64,000 nucleotides of DNA, from contig NZ_PDWW01000014.1 in NCBI RefSeq assembly GCF_010093445.1, forward strand, positions 1 through 64,000. Reading direction: 5' to 3'. The notes beneath the pieces are model-generated. The model did no database searches. It worked only from the letters and a program-made list of their open reading frames with translations, and had not been told where the DNA came from. The translations under genes and the position numbers were made by a program. The stretch is from Pseudoxanthomonas japonensis. GTDB lineage: Bacteria; Pseudomonadota; Gammaproteobacteria; Xanthomonadales; Xanthomonadaceae. Shown one piece after another: positions 7,482 through 16,334 of this stretch; position 1 is the first letter of the stretch, and each line of letters opens with the position of its first letter.

Positions 7482-9470
7482 ATGAGCTATTTCGTCACGG
7501 GCGCCACGGGATTCATTGGCCGCTACCTGGTCGGCAACCTCCTCAAGCGCAGCGGGACGGTCCACGTGCTGGTCCGCAAGGACTCGCAGAAGAAATTCGA
7601 CGCCATCGCGAAGAAGGCCGGCTGGGACATGAAGCGCGTGTCCGTGGTGCATGGCGACATGACCAAGCCCAGGTGCGGACTGACACCCGCCCAGTTGCGC
7701 GCGCTCACCGGCAAGGTGAAGCATTTCTTCCACCTGGCGGCCGTATACGACCTGACCGCGAGCCGCGAAGCCCAGCAGGCCGCGAACATCGACGGCACCC
7801 AGCACGCGCTGGACCTGGCCGCCGCGCTGAAGGCCGGCTGCTTCCATCACACCAGTTCCATCGCCGCCGCGGGCCTGTATCCGGGCATCTTCCGCGAGGA
7901 CATGTTCGACGAAGCCGAAGGACTGGACGATCCCTACCTGCGCACCAAGCACGATTCCGAAGGGCTGGTGCGCAGGGAAACCCGCATCAAGTGGCGCATC
8001 TACCGTCCTGGCATGGTGGTCGGCCATTCGAAGACCGGCGAGATCGACAAGATCGATGGCCCGTACTACTTCTTCACCCTGATCAAGAAGCTGCGCGAAC
8101 TGCTGCCGCAGTGGGTGCCGGTGCTCGGCATCGAGGGCGGCCGCATCAACATCGTGCCGGTGGATTTCGTCGCCGATGCGATGGACCACATCGCGCACAA
8201 GCCGAAGCTGGACGGCCACACCTTCCACCTGACCGATCCCGAGCCGATGCGCGTCGGCGAGGTGCTGAACACCTTCTGCCGCGCGGGCCATGCGCCGGAA
8301 ATGACCATGCGCATCGACGCGCGCATGTTCGCCTTCGTGCCCGGCAGCATCCGCATGGCGGTCGGCAACCTGCCGCCGGTGCGACGCTTCATCGGCATGC
8401 TGCTGCGCGACTTCAAGATCCCGAAGGAAGTGCTGAAGTTCATCACCTATCCGACGCGCTTCGACAGCCGCGAGACCGAGCGTGCGTTGAAAGGCAGCGG
8501 CATCGCGGTGCCGCGCCTGGACGACTACGCATGGCGCCTGTGGGACTACTGGGAACGCCACCTCGACCCGGACCTGTTCATCGACCGCTCGCTGAAGGGC
8601 AAGGTGCGCAACAAGGTGGTGGTGATCACGGGCGGTTCGTCGGGCATCGGCCTGTCCACCGCGCAGCGCGTCGCCGAAGCGGGCGCGACGACGATCATCG
8701 TCGCGCGTGGCGAGGAAGAGCTGTTCAAGGCTCGCGACGACATGAAGAAGGCCGGCGGCAAGGTGTTCGCCTACACGGCGGATCTCGCCGACATGGCGGA
8801 CTGCGACCGTCTGGTGAAGACGGTGCTGGATGAGCACGGCCACGTCGACATCCTGATCAACAACGCCGGCCGCTCGATCCGCCGTTCCATCGAGGCCAGC
8901 TACGACCGCTTCCACGATTTCGAGCGCACGATGCAGCTCAACTACTTCGGCAGCATCCGCCTGATCATGGGCTTCCTGCCCAAGATGACCGAGCGCCGCA
9001 AAGGCCACATCATAAACATCAGTTCGATCGGCGTGCTGGCCAACTCGCCACGCTTTTCGGCCTACGTGGCATCGAAGGCGGCGCTGGATGCGTTCAGTCG
9101 CTGCGCGCAGGGCGAGCTGTCGGGCAAGGGCATCAGCTTCACCACCATCAACATGCCGCTGGTGAAGACGCCGATGATCGCGCCCACCAAGATGTACGAC
9201 AGCGTGCCCACGCTGTCGCCCGAAGAAGCCGCCGACCTGCTGGTCAAGGCCATCATCGAGAAGCCGAGCCGCATCGCGACGCGTCTGGGCATCTTCGCGG
9301 CGCTGATCAATGCCGTGGCGCCGAAGGCCTACGAGGTGGTGATGAACACCGCGTTCGAACTGTTCCCGGACTCGGCCGCCGCCAAGGGCGACCGCAAGGC
9401 GCTGAAGGAGTCCGCGCCCAGCCAGGAGCAGATCGCGTTCGCGTCGCTGATGCGGGGCGTGCATTGGTAG
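7482..9470 (+). CDS. Fatty acyl-CoA reductase (alcohol-forming, two-domain SDR)
   Basis: A 662-aa protein. The N-terminal extended SDR domain has TGATGFIG (residues 6-13) and Y152xxxK156; the C-terminal classical SDR domain has TGGSSGIG (about 383-390), NNAG and YxxxK (about 528-532). Length and sequence throughout, including the ending MRGVHW, closely resemble the Marinobacter FACoAR (Maqu_2220 type, from memory), which reduces acyl-CoA to fatty alcohol with NADPH. The neighbouring acyl-CoA-binding protein supports this. A role in wax ester or fatty alcohol formation is inferred. Confidence 0.85.
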   Translation: MSYFVTGATGFIGRYLVGNLLKRSGTVHVLVRKDSQKKFDAIAKKAGWDMKRVSVVHGDMTKPRCGLTPAQLRALTGKVKHFFHLAAVYDLTASREAQQAANIDGTQHALDLAAALKAGCFHHTSSIAAAGLYPGIFREDMFDEAEGLDDPYLRTKHDSEGLVRRETRIKWRIYRPGMVVGHSKTGEIDKIDGPYYFFTLIKKLRELLPQWVPVLGIEGGRINIVPVDFVADAMDHIAHKPKLDGHTFHLTDPEPMRVGEVLNTFCRAGHAPEMTMRIDARMFAFVPGSIRMAVGNLPPVRRFIGMLLRDFKIPKEVLKFITYPTRFDSRETERALKGSGIAVPRLDDYAWRLWDYWERHLDPDLFIDRSLKGKVRNKVVVITGGSSGIGLSTAQRVAEAGATTIIVARGEEELFKARDDMKKAGGKVFAYTADLADMADCDRLVKTVLDEHGHVDILINNAGRSIRRSIEASYDRFHDFERTMQLNYFGSIRLIMGFLPKMTERRKGHIINISSIGVLANSPRFSAYVASKAALDAFSRCAQGELSGKGISFTTINMPLVKTPMIAPTKMYDSVPTLSPEEAADLLVKAIIEKPSRIATRLGIFAALINAVAPKAYEVVMNTAFELFPDSAAAKGDRKALKESAPSQEQIAFASLMRGVHW

Positions 9471-10121
9471 ATGGCCATGAAGATCTCCTGGACAAGGACG
9501 ATCGGGTTGGTCTGTGTGCTGCTCCTAAGTGCCGTGGTCGCTATCTGGTGGCTGTCGTCCCGGGCCTCGAGCAAGTGGGGCGCTTGGTTGACCGCGTGGA
9601 CCGCAGAGGGCGCGCGTGACGCGGCGAGATCGGAGATCGATGGATATCTTTCGAGCAAATTGATATCCACGGCAACAATGGCGTGCGGACCTCAGGATTG
9701 GGTGGTCGTCCTGGCCGGTGGTGCATGCATGTCCGAGACCGTCATCCAGGCGAGGTCGTCGAAGGATGGCGGCGAAGCACGGCTTCGGCCGTCGAAAGGT
9801 GCCGGGTATCGCTGGAATGGCGAGTTCCATCGAGATATCGACATGGTGTTGAGTCCGCAGCAGTCCGCGCGTTTTCGCGAACTTGCGATGCGTGCGTTGG
9901 CACTGCCCGACGCTTATAAAGACGGCTGCACAGGAATTCCGTGCCTGCAATCCGGATTCGCCGCTTGCGTCGATGGTGAATGGAGATCGGCGTATGGTCC
10001 GCCGGAGCGATTCACAGGCGGAGATCGCAAGGAGCCGGGAGACAAGCTTTGGCCGGATGCTTTCGCGATTCTCCAAGTCGAGACAGCGCTCGACCCGGAC
10101 GATTACGTCATTTGCATGTAA
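9471..10121 (+). CDS. Hypothetical membrane-anchored protein
   Basis: A 216-aa protein with one N-terminal membrane segment (about residues 10-29) and a soluble remainder with several Cys residues (MACGPQ, GGACMS, DGCTGIPCLQSGF, AACVDGEW), which may form disulfides in the periplasm. ATG 9471 directly follows the reductase stop. Base composition is less G+C-rich than its neighbours. No family recognised. Confidence 0.65.
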   Translation: MAMKISWTRTIGLVCVLLLSAVVAIWWLSSRASSKWGAWLTAWTAEGARDAARSEIDGYLSSKLISTATMACGPQDWVVVLAGGACMSETVIQARSSKDGGEARLRPSKGAGYRWNGEFHRDIDMVLSPQQSARFRELAMRALALPDAYKDGCTGIPCLQSGFAACVDGEWRSAYGPPERFTGGDRKEPGDKLWPDAFAILQVETALDPDDYVICM

Positions 10122-10148
10122 GCGATGACGTGAGCAGAGCCAGAGACT

Positions 10149-10565
10149 TTAGCCTCCCTCAGCCCACCGCAATGGCACCGCCTGCAGGTTGCGCATGTGC
10201 AGCGCCAGCGGCTCGATCCGCGACCAGATGACATCGCGCAGTTCCACGTCATACACCGTTTCGGTCATCGCGCCATGGAAACAGGCCAGCCAGCCGCTGG
10301 CTTCCTCCATGCCGATACGGAACGGCAGGTGGCGGGCGCGCAGCATCGGTGCACCGTGCTTCTGCGTGAACAACGGTGGCCCGCCCAGCCAGCCGCTGAG
10401 GAACTCGAACAGTTTCTGCTCGCTGCCGTCGAGCGAGTCCGGATGTTGCGCGCGCACGGCGGCCGCTTCGGGCAGTGTGTCCATCAGCGCGTACATGCGT
10501 TGCGTCATCCGGCGCAGGCCGGCTTCGCCGCCGATGCGGTCGTAGAGTGTGGGGGCGTCTGTCAT
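10149..10565 (-). CDS. Group II truncated haemoglobin
   Basis: A 138-aa 2-over-2 globin of the TrHbO type, a haem protein linked to O2/NO chemistry. YDRIGGEAGLRRM marks the A/B helices, then LSGWLGGPPLFTQKHG and the proximal-His segment RARHLPFRIG; a Trp in SGWLACF fits the G8 position of group II. The start at MTDAPTLYDRIGG matches the usual family length; a GTG 51 bases upstream is the alternative. Confidence 0.88.
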   Translation of the reverse strand: MTDAPTLYDRIGGEAGLRRMTQRMYALMDTLPEAAAVRAQHPDSLDGSEQKLFEFLSGWLGGPPLFTQKHGAPMLRARHLPFRIGMEEASGWLACFHGAMTETVYDVELRDVIWSRIEPLALHMRNLQAVPLRWAEGG

Positions 10566-10649
10566 GGGAGGGGTCGCGGAAGGATCGCGGAGATCATCCT
10601 TCCGCTTGACGGACACGCACAGCGACCGAACGTCGCGGCGTGCGGGTGA

Positions 10650-11597
10650 TCACATCGTCTTGCACTGCCGCCAGCGCACCGGTTCGCTGCTGCCCGGTGG
10701 CGGATTGAGCTGCACCCGGCTGGCGCGCAACGCCGGGTAACGCTCCAGTTCCAGGCAGATCCATGGCCAGACTTCCTTTTCGCTCGCCGTGCGGTCGATG
10801 CTCAGGGTCAGCTTGGTCTGCCAGACACCGCGGGTGATGCCCGGGGTCTTCGACAGCGCCTTCAGCACGCTGGCCATCTGCGCTTCAAGCTCGGCGTCGG
10901 TCGGCTCCTGGAAGCTCTCCTGGGCGACCGGCGGCGGCGAGGCGGGCGTTTCGGGGCGCGCCACGGCGGCAGGTGCCGGCGGCGCGGGCGCTTCATCGCG
11001 TGCCGGATGCGTGCCCGACCAGGCGGCCATCGCAAGCGCGCCGAGGGTCACCGCACCCAGCCACGAGATGCTGGTATGGCGCTTGGCGCGGCCGGATGCG
11101 TACCGGGTGATCTCGTCGAGCAGTGCGGGTTCGATCAGGTGGCGGACTTCCGGCCACAGCCGCGGACCATCGAGCAGTTCGATCGTGGTGCCCTGGGCGG
11201 CGTCGCGGCCTTCCTTCTCGACCTTGCCCTCGGTGGCCAGGATGCCGCCCCTGGCAGCGCCCAGCCGGATGCTGGCGGCCAGTTCCTGTACCGGCGCAGC
11301 GGCGATGCGGTAGGCCGAGCCGTGCTTGCAGGACAGCAGCCAGCGTTCCTCGCCCCGGGCGAGCAGGAAGGTCGATTGCGGTTCGCGCGATTCCTGCTGT
11401 TCGGGTATCGCTTCCACCAGGCCCCGTTCGGCCATCGCGGCGAGGACGAGTTTGGAGAACTCGCGCCAGCGCAGTCCGGACAGTGCGTGCAGGCCGTAGG
11501 ACATCTCGTCGCGGGGACGACGGACCAGCCAGAAATAGAGGGTGGCGGCGATGCCGCTCACCAGGGTGACGGCCAGGCCAATGAGCCAGATGGACAT
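10650..11597 (-). CDS. Membrane-anchored Mrr-like restriction endonuclease-fold protein
   Basis: A 315-aa protein: N-terminal membrane helix (about 3-22), an Mrr_cat-like domain (about 40-155, with RWREFSKLVLAAM, LLSCKHG, GGILATEG and IELLDG), a second membrane segment (about 175-195), a Pro/Ala linker and a C-terminal domain (about 240-315). The second catalytic Lys is kept in SCKHG, but the Asp of the GDGGVD-type motif is not obvious, so nuclease activity is doubtful. The start is at MSIWLIG just before the helix. Confidence 0.7.
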   Translation of the reverse strand: MSIWLIGLAVTLVSGIAATLYFWLVRRPRDEMSYGLHALSGLRWREFSKLVLAAMAERGLVEAIPEQQESREPQSTFLLARGEERWLLSCKHGSAYRIAAAPVQELAASIRLGAARGGILATEGKVEKEGRDAAQGTTIELLDGPRLWPEVRHLIEPALLDEITRYASGRAKRHTSISWLGAVTLGALAMAAWSGTHPARDEAPAPPAPAAVARPETPASPPPVAQESFQEPTDAELEAQMASVLKALSKTPGITRGVWQTKLTLSIDRTASEKEVWPWICLELERYPALRASRVQLNPPPGSSEPVRWRQCKTM

Positions 11598-11839
11598 GTT
11601 GCGCGGGAGTGTTGTTGTTATTAGACCCGCGATTCTACCGGGCCGGCCCTGCGCATGTCTGTGAGGAGCCTGCACCACGCCTGTGACAGGGCGGGGAAGT
11701 GCCCGCCAGTCCGAAGCCGTAAGGGGAGGGGAGCAAACGAACTTCGATGGACTGGCGGGCGGAATGATTGTTACGTCATTCGATGTTGCCGCGCAACAAA
11801 AAAATGTTCAGAAATGCGCACGAAACATCATGTGCCGCC

Positions 11840-12403
11840 TTATGGTGCAGCCTTCTTGCGCGATGCACGCTTGGCGGGCGTTTTCTTCGCCGCCGGTGCC
11901 GGTTTTTTGGCGTTGGCGGCCTTGCGCGGACGCACGGTGCGGGCCGTTTTCGCCGCCGGGACGCCGCCCAGCTTGCGCAGTTCGGCATTCAGCGCGTCAA
12001 CGCGATCGATCAGCGTGGACAGGTCTTCGCGGCTGGGGACTTCCAGGCGGCGCAGTGCGCGGTGCACGCGTTCCTCGAACACCTTTTCCAGGCGGTCCCA
12101 CGTATCCGAGGCGCGTTCGCGCGCCTGACCTACCGTGGTCTCGACGGCATCGCGCATGGCCTGCGCCTTGCCGCCGGCGGCCTTGCGGGTGACGTGCTCC
12201 AGCGACAGGCCTTCCTTCACCAGCGTCTCGAACAGCTTGGTGCCTTCGGCTTGCGCGCGACCGAACGCGCCGACACCGGCCAGCCAGACCTGTTGTGCGG
12301 ATTCGCCGAGGCGCTTGGACATCTGCTCGGCCTGCGCCTGCAGGTCCTCGTTCTTGGAAGCGGAAGCGGTCTTCTTGCGTGCGGATTTCTTCAGCGTGGC
12401 CAT
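11840..12403 (-). CDS. Phasin family protein
   Basis: A 187-aa PHA granule-coat protein. The phasin core (about residues 25-130, VWLAGVGAFGRAQAEGTKLFETLV) is followed by a coiled-coil segment and a Lys/Ala/Pro-rich basic tail from about 150, as in PhaF/PhaI. It heads a PHA-related neighbourhood with the patatin, FFLEELY-motif and PHA-system proteins that follow. Confidence 0.88.
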   Translation of the reverse strand: MATLKKSARKKTASASKNEDLQAQAEQMSKRLGESAQQVWLAGVGAFGRAQAEGTKLFETLVKEGLSLEHVTRKAAGGKAQAMRDAVETTVGQARERASDTWDRLEKVFEERVHRALRRLEVPSREDLSTLIDRVDALNAELRKLGGVPAAKTARTVRPRKAANAKKPAPAAKKTPAKRASRKKAAP

Positions 12404-12496
12404 GGCGTTCCGTCGTTGGGTGGTCTTGGGAGTGCGTGCAGGTTCGACGCCGCGTCTAGAGTTTTCACACCAGCGGGTGACGCGGCCGTGAGCGGA

Positions 12497-13741
12497 TCAG
12501 GAGCGTCGCGCCGCCCGGTGCCGCGAAACCAGCTGGTCCACGTCGTCGAGGGCACGGCGCAGGCGGGCGGTGGTTTCGGTCATGCGCGGGGTCACGTCGA
12601 GGCCGTCGAGAATCGAGCGGTGACGGTCGTTGACGATGTCCTCGTTGTAGCGGATACCGTGCGCCGCCAGCATCGGCTTGAGCACGGCGGCGCGCTTGCG
12701 CAGGTCGGCCAGCGTGTTGCGGTAGGCCAGCTGGCAGACGCGGTGGCGTGAGGAAAAGCTGAAGAGGTTGGTGAAGAACAGTTCGCTGTCGTCCGCGTTC
12801 GGCTCGAATACCAGCTGGTCGATGTCCGGGTACCGGTGCGGGTACTTCTCCATGCCGATCTGCATGCGCGACTGCAGCAGCGTGCGCAGGGTCTGTGACA
12901 GCACCGCCGGAAGACCGCCGCTGGCCAGGCCGACCTGTTCGGCTTCGTCCGCCTGCGGCGTGGCCTGGTTGGCGTCGAACGGGACCAGCGGGTTGATGCC
13001 GATCATCAGGTCGATGCCGCGGTCGAGCACGGTGCTGGCGTGCATCGTGCGGCGCAGGGCGCCATCGAGGAAATGGCGTCCGCCGATCTCGACCGGCGGA
13101 TACAGGCCGGGCAGGGCGGAGCTGGCCTGCACCGCGCGCGAGATCGGAATGTCGTCCCAGCCTTCTTCGCCGAAGCGCACCGCCTCGCCGCTGTCCAGGT
13201 CGACCGCGACCACGAACAGGTCGGCGTCGAGGCTGCGGAACTCGTTGCTGCGGCCGCGCCGGCTGAAGATGTCGCGCAGGAAGCGCTCCACTTCCTCGTT
13301 GTCGAAGATGCCGGTGGGCACCAGCCCGCCGAAGCGCAGAAACAGGTCGGACCAGCGCGTGGCACGGCGCGGGTTGCGCACCAGCCGCGACAGCCAGTCC
13401 GCATACAGGCCCGGCAGGCTGGCGGCGCGGCGCAGGTACTCGCCGACGTTGGGGCGCAGGAAGGTTTCGGGACGGAACTGGGCGTCGTCGCTGGTGCCGG
13501 TGATGAAGATGCGGCACATCTCCGCCGTGCCCATGCGGTTGGCCAGTCCGGCAGCGAGGAAGGCGCCGGAGCTGACGCCCACGTAGCAGTCCATCCGGGT
13601 CAGGTCCAGGCCGTCCAGCGCTTCATCCAGGGCGCGCAGCGCGCCGAGCTCGTACATGCCGCCGATGGGGCCGCCGCCGGCGATGGCCAGCCCGATCTTG
13701 CCGTTGTGGCCCCGTTTCCGCGCGCTGTGGATCGAAAGCAT
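12497..13741 (-). CDS. Patatin-like phospholipase
   Basis: A 414-aa patatin-fold hydrolase with a Ser-Asp dyad. The oxyanion loop GGGPIGG is at 22-28, nucleophile Ser57 is in GVSSG (55-59), and the catalytic Asp is in DGA near residue 227. No signal peptide is seen, so it is cytosolic. It cleaves ester bonds in lipids or, given the neighbouring phasin and PHA genes, possibly granule polymer or granule-coat lipids (inference). It is divergent from the FFLEELY gene by 87 bp. Confidence 0.88.
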   Translation of the reverse strand: MLSIHSARKRGHNGKIGLAIAGGGPIGGMYELGALRALDEALDGLDLTRMDCYVGVSSGAFLAAGLANRMGTAEMCRIFITGTSDDAQFRPETFLRPNVGEYLRRAASLPGLYADWLSRLVRNPRRATRWSDLFLRFGGLVPTGIFDNEEVERFLRDIFSRRGRSNEFRSLDADLFVVAVDLDSGEAVRFGEEGWDDIPISRAVQASSALPGLYPPVEIGGRHFLDGALRRTMHASTVLDRGIDLMIGINPLVPFDANQATPQADEAEQVGLASGGLPAVLSQTLRTLLQSRMQIGMEKYPHRYPDIDQLVFEPNADDSELFFTNLFSFSSRHRVCQLAYRNTLADLRKRAAVLKPMLAAHGIRYNEDIVNDRHRSILDGLDVTPRMTETTARLRRALDDVDQLVSRHRAARRS

Positions 13742-13828
13742 GTACTACCCGTGGTGACCTTGCCGCCGGAGTGTAGCCGACCGGCCCGCGGGTTGCGGTG
13801 GTCGCCGCGCGCCGGGATCATGCGGCCC

Positions 13829-14545
13829 ATGGCACGAACGAATCCGCTGATCGAACGCGTCGGCAGGCGCCTGGCCTGGCACCAGGCCGCGCACGATCCG
13901 GGGCGCGAACCCCGCAACCGGCTGCGCTGGCTGCCCGAAGTCCGGCGCTGGCAGGCCGCGCGTCTGGAAGAGAGTTTCGAGCACTTCCTCAACGACCCGA
14001 CGCGGCGGGCGGCGGCCATGTTCTTCCTGACCGACGTCTATGGCGACCACGATTTCAGCGGACGCGATGCCAACGTGGCCAAGGTCATGCCGATGATGCA
14101 GCGCCTGCTGCCCGGCGCCGTGCTGGAGACGGTCGCGCACGGCATCGAACTGGGCGTGCTGACGCATGCGCTGGACATGCGCATGGCCGAAGCGCTGCAC
14201 CGGCTGGCGCCCAACCGCCGCAAGCTGGACGCGGACCTGTATGGCCAGGCGTATCGTGAGGTGGGCCTGAGACGCCTGCGCCGGCACCAGATCGACCTGA
14301 TCGCAGAAGTCGGGGTGGGCCTGGCGCGTGCGGTGAAGACGCCGGGCGTGGCGACGCTGCTCAAACTGTCGCGGGGCCCCGCCAAGGCGACCGGACTGGG
14401 CGAACTGCAGGGCTTCCTGGAGCGCGGTTTCGCCGCCTTCGCGGCGCTGGGCGACGGCAAGGCGTTCGTGCGCGACATCGAGCGCGCGGAACGGGCGGTG
14501 TCGCGCCGGCTGTTCGCGGGCGATCCGGACCCGTTCCGCGACTGA
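13829..14545 (+). CDS. FFLEELY motif protein
   Basis: A 238-aa all-helical protein matching the uncharacterised family named for FFLEELYG; here the motif reads MFFLTDVYGDHDFSGRD (about 61-77). The function is unknown; in related genomes it sits by PHA genes, as here. The start is MARTNPLI; an ATG 9 bases upstream is in frame. Its stop lies 3 bp from the convergent PHA-system gene. Confidence 0.78.
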   Translation: MARTNPLIERVGRRLAWHQAAHDPGREPRNRLRWLPEVRRWQAARLEESFEHFLNDPTRRAAAMFFLTDVYGDHDFSGRDANVAKVMPMMQRLLPGAVLETVAHGIELGVLTHALDMRMAEALHRLAPNRRKLDADLYGQAYREVGLRRLRRHQIDLIAEVGVGLARAVKTPGVATLLKLSRGPAKATGLGELQGFLERGFAAFAALGDGKAFVRDIERAERAVSRRLFAGDPDPFRD

Positions 14546-14548
14546 CGG

Positions 14549-14824
14549 TCAGTCGAACTTTTCGCTCAGGACCCGGCGGATCTCCTGCTCGATCGGTCCC
14601 TTCATCGCCGACAGCAGGAAGCCCAGGTTGGCAGTGACCCGCAGCTTGTCGGCCAGCAGGGCGATCTTGCCGTCCACGCCGGAGCGGCTGAAGTTCAGCG
14701 TGTCGCCGTCCCAGCCGTAGTCCATGTCGAAGCGTTCGGCGAGTTTCTTCGCCATGCTTTCGACGGCCTTGCGCGCCTGCGCGGGCGTTTTGGAGTGCGG
14801 ATGCTGGATGTCGATGCTGGCCAT
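14549..14824 (-). CDS. Polyhydroxyalkanoic acid system family protein
   Basis: A 91-aa protein of the PHA_gran_rgn family (PHA-granule region protein): IDIQHPHSKTPAQARK, FDMDYGWDGDTLNFSRSG and VTANLGFLLSAMKGPIEQEI. It resembles a small START/SRPBCC-like fold. The precise role is unknown, but the family is tied to PHA loci. The start is set at MASIDIQH. Confidence 0.82.
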   Translation of the reverse strand: MASIDIQHPHSKTPAQARKAVESMAKKLAERFDMDYGWDGDTLNFSRSGVDGKIALLADKLRVTANLGFLLSAMKGPIEQEIRRVLSEKFD

Positions 14825-14923
14825 GCGTGGCTCCTGTGACGTGGCGGATATTCTGCGCGGCACCGCGTGAAGATGCCAAGCCGGTGCTGCCGGCCGCGCG
14901 CCAACCTGCTAGGCTCCCGTCGC

Positions 14924-15727
14924 GTGCAGAACCTCCGACTTCATTTCAGCAACCGCCCCGCGCCGGACCGTCCGCTCACCACCGGCGTGCACCGCATCGT
15001 GCGCGAGGCGGCCGGTACCATCGGCGTCGGTGATGCGCTGCAGGGCGCGTTGCTCGCGCAGATCTGCGTGGACCGGCGCGGCCTGTGGCTGCAGGTCGCC
15101 AACGGCATGCGCGGCGTACACATCAATGGCCGTCCGGTCCGGCGCATGGCGGTGCTGCGTCCCGGCGACGCGGTCTTCGTCGAGGGCGTCGAACTGCTGC
15201 TGCAGTCCGGCTATGCGTCGGCGTCGGACCTGCGCGACAGCGATGCCGGCCAGGGCGACATGCGCGTGGTCCTGCGTGGCCTGGGCGGCAAGTACCACGG
15301 GAAGAGCGTGTCGCTCGAGGAGCCGCGCGTGGTCGGACGCGCCCGCGACGCGCACATCCGCATAGACGATCCCGCGTTCGCGGAACGGCATGCACGCCTG
15401 GAACTGCGCGGCGAGCGTGTGCTGCTGCGCGACCTGGGCTCGTCCGAGGGCACCCGGGTCAACGGCATGGCCGTGCGTGACGCGCTGCTCGTGGCGGGCG
15501 ACCAGATCGTCTTCGATGCCCAGCATCGCTTCGTGCTTGAGGTGCCGTGGGCGCCGAGCGCGAAGATCGAGGATGCCGCCGCCATCGACGATGCCTCCAG
15601 TGCGTCCGCCGAGCCTGCGGCACCCGCGAAGCCTGCCTCCTCCGCACTGCGTTGGCCCTGGCTGCTGCTTGCGGCCCTGCTGATGGCGGGTGCGCTCAGC
15701 GCGCTGCTGCTGTTCGGCGCCGGCTGA
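14924..15727 (+). CDS. FHA domain protein with C-terminal membrane anchor
   Basis: A 267-aa protein. An N-terminal domain (about 1-110) with an FHA-like look (GVHINGRPV) is followed by a canonical FHA domain (about 120-205: VVGRARDAHIRI, HARLEL, LRDLGSSEGTRVNG) that binds phosphothreonine. A Pro/Ala linker and one membrane helix (about 243-264) end the protein. GTG 14924 is chosen because homologue-like sequence begins there; ATG 14867 is an alternative. The 3' end overlaps the convergent msrQ by 32 bp. Confidence 0.8.
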   Translation: MQNLRLHFSNRPAPDRPLTTGVHRIVREAAGTIGVGDALQGALLAQICVDRRGLWLQVANGMRGVHINGRPVRRMAVLRPGDAVFVEGVELLLQSGYASASDLRDSDAGQGDMRVVLRGLGGKYHGKSVSLEEPRVVGRARDAHIRIDDPAFAERHARLELRGERVLLRDLGSSEGTRVNGMAVRDALLVAGDQIVFDAQHRFVLEVPWAPSAKIEDAAAIDDASSASAEPAAPAKPASSALRWPWLLLAALLMAGALSALLLFGAG

Positions 15728-16334
15728 CCGCTTTCCACGCCCGCCAGCCGAGCAGCACCGCCAGGATGGCCGCGTAGAGCAGCGGCTCGCGGATGTCGGA
15801 CTTCACCAGCCACCAGAAATGCAGCACGGCCAGTACGCCGATGGCATAGACCAACTTGTGCAGCTGCCCCCAGCGGCGACCGAGCCGCCGCATCCAGCCC
15901 TGCGTCGAGGTGATGGCCAGCGGTACCAGCAGCAGCCACGCGGCGAATCCGACGGTGATGTAGGGCCGCTTGACGATCTCCTCGAAGATCTGCGTCCAGT
16001 ACCCGCGCAGGTCCAGACCCAGATACACGGACAGATGCAGGGTGGCGTAGAAGAACGCGTACAGGCCCAGCATCCGCCGGAACCGCAGCAGCCCCGACTG
16101 GCCGGTCAGCTGCCGCAGCGGCGTGACGGCCAGCGCAATCATCAGGAAGCGCAGCGCCCATAACCCGGTTCGATGTTCGATTTCCGCCACCGGATCCGCG
16201 CCCAGCGCGTCGCTGCCGTTCTGCCAGACGTCGTAGAACTGCCAGGCCAGGATCGCCAACGGCGTCAACGCCAGCGCATGCACAGCGGCCTTCGCGGCGA
16301 TCAGGCCAGACGACGCCTTGCGTGCCGGTGCCAC
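15696..16334 (-). CDS. msrQ: MsrQ, haem-binding subunit of MsrPQ
   Basis: A 212-aa six-helix inner-membrane protein of the YedZ/MsrQ family. It passes electrons from the quinone pool or flavin reductase to periplasmic MsrP. The conserved ferric-reductase-like region is [12 protein letters not shown] (haem-ligand His) and [17 protein letters not shown]. The GTG start directly follows the msrP TGA, so the two form an operon. Confidence 0.93.
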   Translation of the reverse strand: MAPARKASSGLIAAKAAVHALALTPLAILAWQFYDVWQNGSDALGADPVAEIEHRTGLWALRFLMIALAVTPLRQLTGQSGLLRFRRMLGLYAFFYATLHLSVYLGLDLRGYWTQIFEEIVKRPYITVGFAAWLLLVPLAITSTQGWMRRLGRRWGQLHKLVYAIGVLAVLHFWWLVKSDIREPLLYAAILAVLLGWRAWKAVSRRRTAAAR

